A stretch of DNA of 64,000 bases from Rhodobacteraceae bacterium HLUCCO18 (GCA_001314805.1 LJSY01000008.1:22985-86984); one strand, 5' to 3'; shown: positions 37,075-45,091, counted from the stretch's first letter. Numbers and translations: made by a program. Notes: generated by a model from the sequence alone, not told the origin.

Positions 37075-37896
37075 ATGGACGGATCATCATCGGTCGTCAT
37101 ACCTTCGGCGTCGGTCCCCGGCGGGCTGGCGCGCGAGGACGCGCTTTTCCGTATCGTGTATTACGGCGAAGCGCTGCGGGCGATGACGGAACATGTCAGC
37201 GACACGCTGATCTCCGGACCCTGCGTGCCGATGATCGGCCTGCTCGACGAGGCTTTCGACCGGATGTCGGAGACGCGCGACAATTTCGGCCCGGAAGAGT
37301 TCACGCTGTTCGTGATGTCGAAGATGCTGGGACTTTGCGATGACGTCGACGAGGCACGACTATTTCAGATCGGCGCGGCGAAATACATCCTGAAATCGGC
37401 CGAAGCCCTGCCGGACGCCTATCGGCCGGTCATCGACGACGCGCGTCAGATGCTGCGGCGTACAGCGCCCCTGGCCGTGACGTCCGAAAACAGCACCGCA
37501 GCCTCCGAGACCGAGGCACGGGCGCCCGACATGGACCGGACACCGGCCGATGCCCCCATGCCGGCCGAGGCACCTCGTGAAAAGGCGGCGGTCACCAGAG
37601 CCCCGCCTGCGCCCGCAATCTCTGAGCCAACGCCACGGCCTCGCCCCCCCGCGACCCCGGCGGCAACATCGCGACCGCAGCGGCTCCAGCCACGCGGCAC
37701 CCCGTCGAACGACCCGCAGATGCAGCCCGGTCGCGGCCGCAGCGCCAAAGGGTCGTCCAATGTCTCCGAGCTCCTCGTCCTCTTGACAGTGATCTTTATC
37801 GGCATCGCACTTACGAGCTTGGTCCTTCTTGGATATATTGATCCAAGCGACCTGACCGCGACGGACAGGGAGCGCGTGGGCATCACCTTGAGGTAA
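37075..37896 (+). CDS. Hypothetical protein with C-terminal membrane anchor
   Basis: 273 aa from MDGSSSVVIP (GGGGACGGA upstream). Residues 15-125 are a helical soluble domain (LFRIVYYGEALRAMTEHVSD; FGPEEFTLFVMSKMLGLCDD). A long Pro/Ala/Arg-rich disordered linker (about 130-230) leads to one membrane helix near the C-terminus (LLVLLTVIFIGIALTSLVLL). The layout resembles a tail-anchored protein. Upstream, TTGCCGTTT is directly repeated (36978, 36995). I do not recognise the family. Confidence 0.72.
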   Translation: MDGSSSVVIPSASVPGGLAREDALFRIVYYGEALRAMTEHVSDTLISGPCVPMIGLLDEAFDRMSETRDNFGPEEFTLFVMSKMLGLCDDVDEARLFQIGAAKYILKSAEALPDAYRPVIDDARQMLRRTAPLAVTSENSTAASETEARAPDMDRTPADAPMPAEAPREKAAVTRAPPAPAISEPTPRPRPPATPAATSRPQRLQPRGTPSNDPQMQPGRGRSAKGSSNVSELLVLLTVIFIGIALTSLVLLGYIDPSDLTATDRERVGITLR

Positions 37897-37932
37897 AAAA
37901 GGGCGCCGCGGGATCTTCCGCCGCGCCCTCAT
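37895..37932 (-). terminator. Rho-independent terminator after bfr
   Basis: GGGCGCCGCGG and CCGCCGCGCCC arms (one mismatch) around a 6-base loop, followed on the minus strand by six T. It ends the bfd-bfr transcript and overlaps the end of the plus-strand gene. Confidence 0.8.
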
Positions 37933-37951
37933 GGATGGCCGGAGGGTCCGT

Positions 37952-38437
37952 TTACTCGGCTTCGTCCGCGGGCTTCGCCTGAAGCATGCCGTAATTCGCG
38001 TCGCCGATGGTCTCCTGAAGCTGCAGCTGCGTCTCGAGGAAGTCGATATGACCTTCCTCGTCAGCGATCAGTTCTTCGAACAGGGTCTTGGAAACATAGT
38101 CCCTAACGGACTCGCAATGATCGCGCGCTTCGATGTAAAGCGTCCGCGCCTCATGCTCGGCGGCGAGGTCGGCCTCCAGCGTTTCCTTCAGGGTCTGACC
38201 GATGCGCAGCGCGTCGAGCTTCTGAAGATTGGGGTGGCCGCCCAGAAAGATGATCCGTTCGATCAGCTTGTCGGCATGATGCATCTCCTCGATGCTTTCC
38301 TCGCGCGATTTCGCGGCGATCCTGCCGAATCCCCAGTCCTCCTGAAGCCGGTAATGCAGCCAGTACTGGCTGACCGCCGTCAGCTCACTCCGCAAGGCCG
38401 CGTTGAGGTATTCGATGACTTTTTCATCACCCTTCAT
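37952..38437 (-). CDS. bfr: Bacterioferritin
   Basis: 161 aa iron-storage heme protein that assembles as a 24-mer cage. The ferroxidase ligands are all in the E. coli positions: E18, E51, H54, E94, E127 and H130; the heme-ligand M52 is also present (EEMHHADK). It follows bfd by five bases and is followed by a strong terminator, so the two are one operon. Iron-dependent control is expected; an AT-richer stretch around 38770-38800 in front of bfd may hold the promoter. Confidence 0.97.
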   Translation of the reverse strand: MKGDEKVIEYLNAALRSELTAVSQYWLHYRLQEDWGFGRIAAKSREESIEEMHHADKLIERIIFLGGHPNLQKLDALRIGQTLKETLEADLAAEHEARTLYIEARDHCESVRDYVSKTLFEELIADEEGHIDFLETQLQLQETIGDANYGMLQAKPADEAE

Positions 38438-38442
38438 TGATT

Positions 38443-38679
38443 TTATCCTTTCAATTTCCGTGCCTTCAGGCCCCTCAGTTCCGCCGGCACCTTCAGGCTG
38501 GAACTAGAAGCCATGGTTGACATGAAAAGTGTCAGACATCCACCACAGTCCGCTTTTTTGCCGAGCGCGCGGTAGACCTTTCCGGGGGTGATGATCGTGT
38601 CGGGGTCGGCTGCGCGCATCCAGTCGATGGCGGAGCGTATCTCGTGATCGCTGATATTGGTGCAGTGGCAGATAATCAT
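38443..38679 (-). CDS. bfd: Bacterioferritin-associated ferredoxin
   Basis: 78 aa. Carries a [2Fe-2S] cluster with the Bfd pattern: CHC at residues 4-6 and DCGGC about 40 residues later, with the helix [11 protein letters not shown] between. Bfd docks on bacterioferritin and reduces it to release iron. The C-terminus ([13 protein letters not shown]) is basic. First gene of the bfd-bfr unit. The upstream sequence contains TTGACG (minus strand, near 38795) and a CTCAGGTTAG element that could belong to an iron-responsive regulator. Confidence 0.92.
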   Translation of the reverse strand: MIICHCTNISDHEIRSAIDWMRAADPDTIITPGKVYRALGKKADCGGCLTLFMSTMASSSSLKVPAELRGLKARKLKG

Positions 38680-38861
38680 CGTGCCACCCCCCCGCGAGGC
38701 CGCAGGGCAGGATCGGACTGGGCAGGGAAAGACGAAGTCATCGGAACCTGTGCAATGAAGGATCTGCGTCTAACCTGAGTGCTTTGGTCGGATTCGTCAA
38801 TCCTGAGCAATTCACTCGGCCAAACTGACGCAGGTCCCGCCCGCCGGTCCCGGGCAGACCG

Positions 38862-39170
38862 TCAGTCGAGATCGGTCCACGGCCAGGGCTTCACGTCCGA
38901 CGCGGCCGACTGGTAACGCGCGGCCTTGGCCATCCAGATGCCCAGATCGGTACCGAAATCCGCGAGCCGCGCGTTCCGCTCACCATTGTTGACCAGCATG
39001 ATGATGAACTGCACCACCGTCAGCACCGTCAAAACGGTCTGCGAGATCGACAGCATGAACGCGATCAGCAGCACATGGAGAAGACGCCATCCCATGTGGT
39101 CCTTTTCAGACGCTCCGGGCTGTTCGCCATGGACCCGCCCGTCGATATTGTCATCGTCATTCCGGGGCAC
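38862..39170 (-). CDS. DUF4389 membrane protein
   Basis: 102 aa. Two predicted helices (LLHVLLIAFMLSISQTVLTV and LTVVQFIIMLV) are followed by NNGERNARLADFGTDLGIWM and the ending KPWPWTDLD, which fits the DUF4389 pattern (membrane protein of unknown function). The N-terminus is hydrophilic and acidic. Confidence 0.82.
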   Translation of the reverse strand: MPRNDDDNIDGRVHGEQPGASEKDHMGWRLLHVLLIAFMLSISQTVLTVLTVVQFIIMLVNNGERNARLADFGTDLGIWMAKAARYQSAASDVKPWPWTDLD

Positions 39171-39262
39171 CGCCGCACCTCTCCCGCAATTGGCCTAGTT
39201 TATCCTAGGACCTGGACCCAGTCCCCGGCAATCGCCAGTTTGCCCGCTGATGGGTCCCGTTG

Positions 39263-40239
39263 CTAACCCGGCGTGCCGAGGCTGGCGAACACGGCGTCGA
39301 GCACCCTTTGCGTACCCAGAGAGGTCTCGAGCGGCATTGGATAAGCGGCCCCGTCCAGCAGGGTCGCGGCCACTGCCTCGACCTGGTTGACGTATTGCCG
39401 CGCGGTCGGAAAACGGAACACCCTGTCGGATGCGTCGGACTGCCGCAGGATCATGTCGGCCTGACCATACTCTCCTGCATTGAAGGGCGCGCGGACGCTC
39501 AGCCAGCCGCCATCCCCCTCGAACACCATTTCCTGCCGCTTGGTCGTGCGCATGGAAACGTGGAACCGGAACCGTACGTCTTCGGCGCGGGCGTCGACCC
39601 AAGTGGAGGCGTCCACGCCATTTTCCCACTCGGCCTCCGCACGGGTCACGACTGGCTCTCGCCCGGTGGCGAAACGGAAGGCTCCCACAGGGTAGACGCC
39701 GATATCCCGCATCGCCCCGCCCGCAAGCGCGGCGCTGTTGCGCACATTCGCCGGATCGCTCAGCCCGTAGGTGAAAACGCCGGTGACGGTGTGAAGCCGC
39801 CCCAGATCGCCGCGCGCCACGATCTCGCGGGCCAAGACCCATTGGGGATGATGCGCGGGCATCCACGCCTCGGCGATGAAACCGCCCGTTTCGTCGCGCA
39901 GCGCAATCAGCCGTTCCACATCCGAACAGTCAGGCCGATCGGCTTTTCGCACAACACCGCCTTTCCCGCGCGCGCGGCGCGCTCGGTCCATTCCACGTGC
40001 AGCGCGTTGGGAAGCGGGACGTAGACCGCGTCGATTTCCGGGTCAGCGAGGAGCGCCTCATAAGTCTCGTGTATGCGAAGGTCCGGCGCCAGGGCGGCGA
40101 AGGGCGCGGCCTTCTCCGTGTCGCGGGTGGCAATCGCGGCAAGGCGCGCGCGTTTGGCGGCGTGGATGGCGGGGGCCATGGTCTTGAGCGCGAAGTTCGA
40201 CGCGCCAAGCACGCCCCAGGAGAGTGCGCGTTTCGTCAT
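39263..40239 (-). pseudogene. Gfo/Idh/MocA oxidoreductase, frameshifted
   Basis: The N-terminal NAD(P)-binding half reads from 40239 (MTKRALSWGVLGASNFALKT, then AVYVPLPNALHVEW and AGKAVLCEKPIGLTV) and stops at 39907. The catalytic C-terminal half continues in another frame from about 39920 (SDVERLIALRDETGGFIAEA to the stop at 39263). The join falls at CTGACTGTTCGGATGTGG, where a one-base loss or two-base gain separates the frames directly after the CEKP motif. Intact members are about 325 aa sugar or dihydrodiol dehydrogenases. Either the gene is recently inactivated or the base call is wrong. Confidence 0.8.
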
Positions 40240-40313
40240 GCGACGGACATAGTGCGCGGCCGTTTCACGGGGAAGCCCTTCGTCCCAAGGCGCTCCTCGG
40301 AGCTTGCAAGCGC

Positions 40314-40673
40314 CTAGGTACGCCTGGCCACCATGATGGGTTCGAAATCGCCGAAGATCATGCGTTTGCCGTCGAAGGGCATCCCGGCCATCGCCGACCA
40401 TGCCGGATCGGTTTCCATCGAGGCCATGCAGGCTTGCGCCGTGGCCTTGTCGGGCCAGAGGATCCAGGCGAAGACCACGGTCTCGTCGGGCTGCGCCTTC
40501 ACCGCCATCGGGAAAGACGTCACTTCGCCATCCGGAACCTCGTCCCCCCAGCATTCGCATGTTTCGAGCGCGCCGTGTTTTTCGAACAAGGTCCATGCCT
40601 GCCGGGCATGGGCGATGTAGGCCTCCTTGTTGGCCGTGGGCACCGCCCCGACAAAACCGCTGACGTAAGGCAT
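40314..40673 (-). CDS. DUF1428 family protein
   Basis: 119 aa from MPYVSGFVGAVPTANKEAY. Matches the DUF1428/YbaA pattern: a ferredoxin-like dimeric alpha/beta barrel with ECWGDEVPDGEVTSF, VVFAWILWPDKATAQACMA and PFDGKRMIFGDFEPI. Function unknown. Divergent from the MarR gene with a perfect 18-bp palindrome between them, so it is the probable target of that repressor. Confidence 0.88.
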   Translation of the reverse strand: MPYVSGFVGAVPTANKEAYIAHARQAWTLFEKHGALETCECWGDEVPDGEVTSFPMAVKAQPDETVVFAWILWPDKATAQACMASMETDPAWSAMAGMPFDGKRMIFGDFEPIMVARRT

Positions 40674-40722
40674 GGGATTCTCCCTTCCTGGCAAAACGAC
40701 ACGTCGGAGTTTGACATATTGG

Positions 40723-40740
40723 TAGTTTGATATCAAACTA
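40723..40740. promoter_or_regulatory. MarR operator (18-bp perfect palindrome)
   Basis: TAGTTTGATATCAAACTA lies between the divergent DUF1428 and MarR genes, five bases before the marR start codon and next to a TTGACA (40711-40716). Length and symmetry fit a MarR-family site. Confidence 0.75.
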
Positions 40741-40745
40741 AATAT

Positions 40746-41228
40746 ATGGCGACCCTCCCCTACATCGCGACAACCGAAGTCCGCGACCGATGCCTGTGCT
40801 TCCGCACACAGCGCGCGGCGCGGGCGCTGGCGCGCCGTTTCGATGCGGTGCTGAAGCCTCATGGCCTCACGAACGGGCAGTTTTCCCTGATGATTGCGCT
40901 GAACCGGCCAGAGCCCGCGCGGCTTGCCCCGCTGGCGGAGTTCCTCGGGATGGACCGCGCGACCCTGTCGCTGGCGCTGAAGCCGCTGATCCGGCGGAGA
41001 TTGGTCGCGGTCACGACGGATGCCGACGATGCGCGCGGGCGGCGTGCCGCGCTGACCGGCGAGGGCCACGCGCTTCTGATCGATGTCCTGCCGATCTGGC
41101 GGGCCGAACATGACCGGCTCGATGCCGCGCTCGATACCGTCCTGGCCGCGATGGGAAACGACGAGACCGAGCCGCAGGAAAAAAGCCCGCCGTTGAAGGC
41201 GGGCCTTTTGGCTCTGTCCCGGACGTGA
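40746..41228 (+). CDS. MarR family transcriptional regulator
   Basis: 160 aa. The winged helix is clear: LTNGQFSLMIALNRPEPARL, then LAEFLGMDRATLSLALKPLIRRRLV, then the wing TTDADDARGRRAALTGEG. The helical ends for dimerisation are shorter than usual. The last 17 codons (KSPPLKAGLLALSRT) run through an intrinsic terminator hairpin (41185-41204), so the C-terminus doubles as terminator sequence. Probably represses itself and the DUF1428 gene. Confidence 0.88.
   Translation: MATLPYIATTEVRDRCLCFRTQRAARALARRFDAVLKPHGLTNGQFSLMIALNRPEPARLAPLAEFLGMDRATLSLALKPLIRRRLVAVTTDADDARGRRAALTGEGHALLIDVLPIWRAEHDRLDAALDTVLAAMGNDETEPQEKSPPLKAGLLALSRT
41185..41210. terminator. Bidirectional terminator between marR and rpoH
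   Basis: GCCCGCC (41185-41191) gttgaa GGCGGGC (41198-41204), flanked by A6 on the left and TTTT on the right, so it can terminate rpoH (minus strand, T6) and, less strongly, the plus strand. It lies inside the marR reading frame. Confidence 0.85.
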
Positions 41229-41230
41229 CC

Positions 41231-42127
41231 TCAGGCCGAGGCCAGCATCCCCTGTTCCTTTGCAAGTTCGCGCATCCGCTTCTGCAGCTTCTCGAAGGCG
41301 CGCACCTCGATCTGGCGGATGCGTTCACGGCTGACATTGTAGACGCCCGAAAGCTCCTCCAGCGTCACGGGGCTGTCCTGCAGGCGGCGCTGGGTGAGGA
41401 TGTCGCGCTCCCGCTCGTTAAGGACATCCATCGCCTCGCCCATCAGCGCGATGCGCTGGGTGTATTCGTCCTTTTCCGCGTAGTCCTCGGCCTGGTTGGC
41501 GCCTTCGTCCTCCAGCCAGTCCTGCCATTGGGTGGCGCTGTCATCTTCGGAGCCCACGGTCGCGTTGAGCGACGCATCGCCCCCCGACAGACGCCGGTTC
41601 ATCGAGATCACCTCGTCCTCGGTCACGCCGAGATCATGGGCGATACGCGCCACGTTCTCGGGGCGAAGATCGCCCTCCTCCAGCGCGCCGATGCGCGCCT
41701 TTGCCTTGCGCAGGTTGAAAAACAGCTTCTTCTGCGCAGACGTCGTGCCAAGCTTCACCAGGCTCCACGACCGCAGGATGTATTCCTGGATCGCGGCGCG
41801 GATCCACCACATGGCGTAGGTCGCGAGGCGAAAGCCCTTCTCCGGGTCGAAGCGTTTCACGGCCTGCATGAGGCCCACATTCGCCTCCGAGATCACCTCG
41901 GCCTGCGGCAAGCCGTAGCCGCGATAGCCCATGGCGATCTTGGCGGCGAGCCGCAGGTGGCTGGTGACCAGCTGATGCGCCGCGTCGGTGTCCTGATCCT
42001 CGACCCAGCGCTTGGCGAGCATGTATTCCTGCTCGGGCTCCAGCATCGGGAACTTGCGGATCTCCTGCAAATACCGATTCAGGCCCTGCTCCGGCGACGG
42101 CGCGGGAAGATTTGCGTAGGTGGCCAT
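41231..42127 (-). CDS. rpoH: RNA polymerase heat-shock sigma factor RpoH
   Basis: 298 aa. Sigma-32 family: region 2 (EANVGLMQAVKRFDPEKGFRLATYAMWWIRAAIQEYILRSW), the RpoH box QKKLFFNLRK, and region 4 (LTQRRLQDSPVTLEELSGVYNVSRERIRQIEVRAFEKL). Many Rhodobacteraceae have two RpoH copies; the window does not show which this is. A good promoter (TTGACG 42203-42208, TACATA 42181-42186, 16-bp spacer) lies upstream and a T-tailed terminator downstream. Confidence 0.95.
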   Translation of the reverse strand: MATYANLPAPSPEQGLNRYLQEIRKFPMLEPEQEYMLAKRWVEDQDTDAAHQLVTSHLRLAAKIAMGYRGYGLPQAEVISEANVGLMQAVKRFDPEKGFRLATYAMWWIRAAIQEYILRSWSLVKLGTTSAQKKLFFNLRKAKARIGALEEGDLRPENVARIAHDLGVTEDEVISMNRRLSGGDASLNATVGSEDDSATQWQDWLEDEGANQAEDYAEKDEYTQRIALMGEAMDVLNERERDILTQRRLQDSPVTLEELSGVYNVSRERIRQIEVRAFEKLQKRMRELAKEQGMLASA

Positions 42128-42180
42128 GTCGTTGTCCCCCTCTGTTGTTCAGGCGCGCGTTCTGGCGCGCAGTTGGGGTT

Positions 42181-42208
42181 TATGTAAACCTGATTAACTT
42201 ATCGTCAA
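42181..42208 (-). promoter_or_regulatory. rpoH promoter
   Basis: Minus strand TTGACG (42203-42208), 16-bp spacer, TACATA (42181-42186). The -10 overlaps a small perfect hairpin GGTTTA tg TAAACC, giving a leader of about 45 bases. Confidence 0.6.
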
Positions 42209-42311
42209 GGCGCAGAGACGAAGAACTGCACCGTTCGGTTCAGTTTTATGCATCATGCCGCGACGAACATCAATCCGCGTTTTGGTCCGCTCACGTGCAT
42301 GTGTGCACAGA

Positions 42312-43352
42312 TCACCGGACCGCCTCGCGCAGCCCGTGAAGTAAACGCGCCATATCCGGCGGAAGTTCGGCACTGAATTGCAAAACTTCGCCGCTCACGG
42401 GGTGATGGAACCCCAATGTCGCGGCATGAAGCGCCTGCCGGACGAAGGCGTTCAGCTCGATGGCGACCGGCCCCAGCAGTTTTTCCGACACGCGCCGGCG
42501 CCCGCCATAGACGGGATCGCCGATCAGCGCGTGGCCGATATGGGCCATGTGCACGCGGATCTGGTGCGTCCGCCCGGTCTCCAGCCGGCAGGACACGCGG
42601 GCTACCATACCGGCAAAGCTCTCTTCGACCTGCAGATGCGTGACGGCATGGCGCCCGCCTTCGAAAAGGACGGCCTGCCGCTGACGGTCGGTCTTGTGGC
42701 GCGCGAGATGCGTCGAAATACGGACAGTACCGCCCGCACCGACGTGGACGCCCCGGACGCCGCGCAGCCTCGGGTCGGCGGCATCCGGCACGCCATGGCA
42801 CAGCGCCTCGTATTCGCGGGTGATGCTGTGATCGGCGAATTGCGCGGCCAGCCCGTGATGGGCGCGGTCGGACTTGGCCACGACCAGCAGACCGGACGTG
42901 TCCTTGTCGATGCGATGCACGATGCCGGGCCGTTTCTCGCCACCGATCCCCGACAGGTTGCCGCCGAAATGGTGCAAGAGCGCATTGACCAGCGTGCCGC
43001 GGGGCGTGCCCGGGGCGGGATGCACGACCATGCCGGCGGGCTTGTTCACGACGATCAGGTCGGCATCTTCGTGCAGGATCTCGAGGGGGATGGCCTCGGG
43101 CGCGGTATCGACCTCCGTCGCCTCCTCCACGGTGATCACGATGCTGTCGCCCTCGTCCAGCTTCGCCCGCAGATCGGTGACGACCGCGCCGTTCACCGCG
43201 ACCGCGCCGGCCTCGATCAGCCGCACGAGACGCGAACGGCTGAGGCTCTCCTCCTCTGGCACGTCGCGGCCGAGTGCCTTATCAAGACGGGGCGCCGGAT
43301 CGGGACCGATCCGGAACCGGACAAGGCGGGTGTGGAACGTGGCAGACGACAT
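42312..43352 (-). CDS. rluD: RluA/RluD family pseudouridine synthase
   Basis: 346 aa from [10 protein letters not shown]. An N-terminal S4 RNA-binding domain ([21 protein letters not shown]) is followed by the RluA-type catalytic domain with [19 protein letters not shown], the catalytic Asp being in [10 protein letters not shown]4-bearing members modify 23S rRNA (RluD: positions 1911, 1915 and 1917 in helix 69). The start codon overlaps the start of the divergent small membrane protein gene by two bases. Confidence 0.9.
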   Translation of the reverse strand: MSSATFHTRLVRFRIGPDPAPRLDKALGRDVPEEESLSRSRLVRLIEAGAVAVNGAVVTDLRAKLDEGDSIVITVEEATEVDTAPEAIPLEILHEDADLIVVNKPAGMVVHPAPGTPRGTLVNALLHHFGGNLSGIGGEKRPGIVHRIDKDTSGLLVVAKSDRAHHGLAAQFADHSITREYEALCHGVPDAADPRLRGVRGVHVGAGGTVRISTHLARHKTDRQRQAVLFEGGRHAVTHLQVEESFAGMVARVSCRLETGRTHQIRVHMAHIGHALIGDPVYGGRRRVSEKLLGPVAIELNAFVRQALHAATLGFHHPVSGEVLQFSAELPPDMARLLHGLREAVR

Positions 43353-43668
43353 GGGGCAAGCTCCGGAGGAGGAAAACGCCGCGGCTCTGCCCCGCGACCT
43401 GCGCTTTCTCAAGACACTGGTGACGGTCCTGACCGTGGCGATGATCGCAGGCGTGATAACGATCACCGCGCTGCTTGTCATCCGCCTGAACAGCGCTCCG
43501 CAGCCTCTGATGATCGCGCCCGGCGATTACGCTCCGCCCGCGGGCGTGGGCATCGTGGGCTTCAGCGTCATCGACGGGCGCGCGGTCGTCATCGGCGACG
43601 ATGGCGTCATCCGCGTCCATGACCGGGCCTCGGGCGCGGTGCTGCAAACCTTCGATCTGGGCGAGTAG
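43351..43668 (+). CDS. DUF6476-like single-span membrane protein
   Basis: 105 aa from [10 protein letters not shown]; a GTG at 43339 is an alternative. One membrane helix ([22 protein letters not shown]) follows a charged cytoplasmic start. The exported part is a small beta domain ([31 protein letters not shown]) that looks like a single propeller-type blade. I recall this protein next to rluD in Rhodobacteraceae; the family name is from memory and function is unknown. Confidence 0.75.
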   Translation: MGQAPEEENAAALPRDLRFLKTLVTVLTVAMIAGVITITALLVIRLNSAPQPLMIAPGDYAPPAGVGIVGFSVIDGRAVVIGDDGVIRVHDRASGAVLQTFDLGE

Positions 43669-43673
43669 GTGAA

Positions 43674-43750
43674 TGGTACCGCCTGCCCGGCTCGAACGGG
43701 CGACCTCTGGATCCACAATCCAGCGCTCTAACCAACTGAGCTAAGGCGGC
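43674..43750 (-). tRNA. tRNA-His (GTG)
   Basis: A 77-nt cloverleaf including an encoded CCA (43674-43676). The anticodon arm CTGGA TTGTGGA TCCAG gives anticodon GTG. The acceptor stem starts with G1 opposite U72 (wobble), and the discriminator is A73. There is no room for a standard G-1:C73 pair in the encoded CCA-terminated molecule. This is the alphaproteobacterial variant of tRNA-His known to lack G-1. Confidence 0.95.
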
Positions 43751-43827
43751 ACTGGCCGGCGGGATAGCGCCGGGGCGCGACGATTGCAAGGGGCACCGTG
43801 GCGCCCGGTCCATGTGGGGCGCGTGGC

Positions 43828-43869
43828 GTTTTGCTTGCGCAAAACGGGACGGAAAACACGTGTTTTCCG
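43828..43869. repeat. Palindrome plus hairpin, same layout as after mcmA
   Basis: A perfect 20-bp palindrome (CGGAAAACACGTGTTTTCCG, 43850-43869) and a neighbouring hairpin (GTTTTGC ttgc GCAAAAC, 43828-43845). On the minus strand it comes five bases after the stop of the short ORF ending at 43875, in the same order as at 7530-7575. Probable terminator of that ORF. Confidence 0.5.
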
Positions 43870-43874
43870 CGCGA

Positions 43875-43988
43875 TCAGAGATCGCGAACCCATTCCTGCT
43901 CGACGAGGTCCATGCCGAAGGAGTGCACGGGCTCGGACCGGACGCAGGCGAAGTCGGCCTTGGCCTTTGGTTCCCTTGCTATCAGCAA
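43875..43988 (-). CDS. Short ORF or gene remnant near tRNA-His
   Basis: 37 codons from a TTG at 43988 with AGAGG upstream; the frame stays open to 44021. The translation KAKADFACVRSEPVHSFGMD followed by LVEQEWVRDL looks protein-like, with GC3 typical of real genes in its second half and rarer codons (AGA, AGG, ATA) in the first. It ends directly before the palindrome pair at 43828-43869. It may be a small gene or the 3' end of a decayed one. It has no recognised family, and the start is weak. It is the only candidate gene in the 43751-44057 gap. Confidence 0.35.
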   Translation of the reverse strand: MLIAREPKAKADFACVRSEPVHSFGMDLVEQEWVRDL

Positions 43989-44057
43989 GCATTTGCCTCT
44001 TGTCGCCTCAAATACAAGCCTCTATCGCAGCCCTGCAGCACCGCGAGGAACACGCAG

Positions 44058-44255
44058 ATGGGCATCGACAGCGAAAGCGACACCGCCGCCAGCATCCAGA
44101 TCGGGCCGACGACGCTGGGCATGGTACGCATCTACCTCGAAGGGGACGGGATCGACCTGCCGCTGGATTTCGAGCCCGAAGAGGCGGAGGAGATCGCCGA
44201 GGAGCTTCGGGCCGCCGCCGCCGCCGCGCGCAAGATCGCCAAGAAAAAGCGCTGA
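44058..44255 (+). CDS. DUF6324 family small protein
   Basis: 65 aa from MGIDSESDTAASIQIGPTT with GAGGAA upstream. A small beta hairpin (LGMVRIYLEGDGIDLPLDF) is followed by an acidic helix (EPEEAEEIAEELRAAAAAAR) and a Lys tail. This fits the DUF6324 family of Rhodobacteraceae (name from memory). Cytoplasmic, unknown function. Confidence 0.8.
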   Translation: MGIDSESDTAASIQIGPTTLGMVRIYLEGDGIDLPLDFEPEEAEEIAEELRAAAAAARKIAKKKR

Positions 44256-44349
44256 GGCCCGGTTTGATCCTCGTGACTTTCGCCACCACCGTCGTCCATG
44301 AGCCGATCGGCCTGTCAGCGACGGTGACGGCGTCAAACCGCGTGCGGGA

Positions 44350-44811
44350 TCAGAAATAGACGCCGAACGGTGCGCCCGGATCGCGCAGGACCTGAAGCCG
44401 CTGCGCCGCGGCCCGGGCGAAGCGCTGCGTCACCGCCTTGCGCCGGGCGCCCGCCAGTTTCGTCTCCGGCCCCATGCGCACGATCTCGGCGTCATAGGGG
44501 TCGGCAAGGATCAGGCCGGTTTCCTCGGGCAGAAGCTCCACCGGGAAATCCGCGTCGACGGCCCAGAAATAGCGGTCGCCCCAGTCGAGGTAGCCGCCCC
44601 ATTTCCCGTCCGAGGCGAAATCGGCCCGGCTGGACTTGCACTCCACGATCCAGAGTTCGCCCTTCGGTCCCAGCGCCATGACATCCAGGCGCTTGCCGCG
44701 CTCGGGCGTGAACTCCTCCAGCGTGACGAATCCATGGGCGGCAAGGTGCCGGCACACGCCCCGCGCCAGAAGCTGGCCGGGCATAAGGGGGACGGGATCG
44801 GTCGCGGACAT
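44350..44811 (-). CDS. mmcB: MmcB family DNA repair protein (putative endonuclease)
   Basis: 153 aa. PD-(D/E)XK-like core: FTPERGKRLDVMALGPKGELWIVECKSSRADF, with Asp and Glu-x-Lys in the catalytic positions, then KWGGYLDWGDRYFWAVDADFP. MmcB is an alphaproteobacterial protein induced by mitomycin C. Support from the sequence: a perfect LexA box (GAAC-N7-GAAC, 44825-44839) lies 13 bp before the start codon. It is a single-gene SOS transcript. Confidence 0.9.
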   Translation of the reverse strand: MSATDPVPLMPGQLLARGVCRHLAAHGFVTLEEFTPERGKRLDVMALGPKGELWIVECKSSRADFASDGKWGGYLDWGDRYFWAVDADFPVELLPEETGLILADPYDAEIVRMGPETKLAGARRKAVTQRFARAAAQRLQVLRDPGAPFGVYF

Positions 44812-44824
44812 GGGCCTCAGAATG

Positions 44825-44839
44825 GAACATTAACGGAAC
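44825..44839 (-). promoter_or_regulatory. LexA (SOS) box upstream of mmcB
   Basis: GAACATTAACGGAAC is an exact GAAC-N7-GAAC, the alphaproteobacterial LexA consensus, placed between promoter and start codon of mmcB. Apart from this site, the palindrome at 45010-45025 and the terminator at 45092-45115, nothing is seen in the gap 44812-45138. Confidence 0.85.
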
Positions 44840-45009
44840 ATTTGCAACCGGCCGGAGAGCGGCATCCCCCTTGTTCCGCCGCCCCTCGCGCCCTAGATGT
44901 GAGCGTGACGGGTTCTGCCCTTCTCGTGCCTGTGGCAATATTCCGGTGGCCTTAAGCAATTCCGAGGGAGCTGGCTCTGGCTGGATCGTGGTCCGGTTAC
45001 CTGGCGCCC

Positions 45010-45025
45010 ACCTGTATATACAGGT
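45010..45025. repeat. Perfect 16-bp palindrome
   Basis: ACCTGTATATACAGGT, AT-rich at the centre in a GC-rich region, between mmcB and the 103-aa gene. Might be an operator; no adjacent promoter is clear. Confidence 0.45.
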
Positions 45026-45091
45026 CCTCGGGAATGAACGCCTCCACGGTTGGTGTGGTCCCGTCACCCACTCCCCCTGAACCGACCAAAA

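Noticed and set aside
38760..38815. Iron-responsive (IscR/Fur-type) box upstream of bfd
   Set aside because: CTCAGGTTAG and TTGACG are suggestive, but I cannot match a full consensus reliably, so it is mentioned only in the bfd entry.
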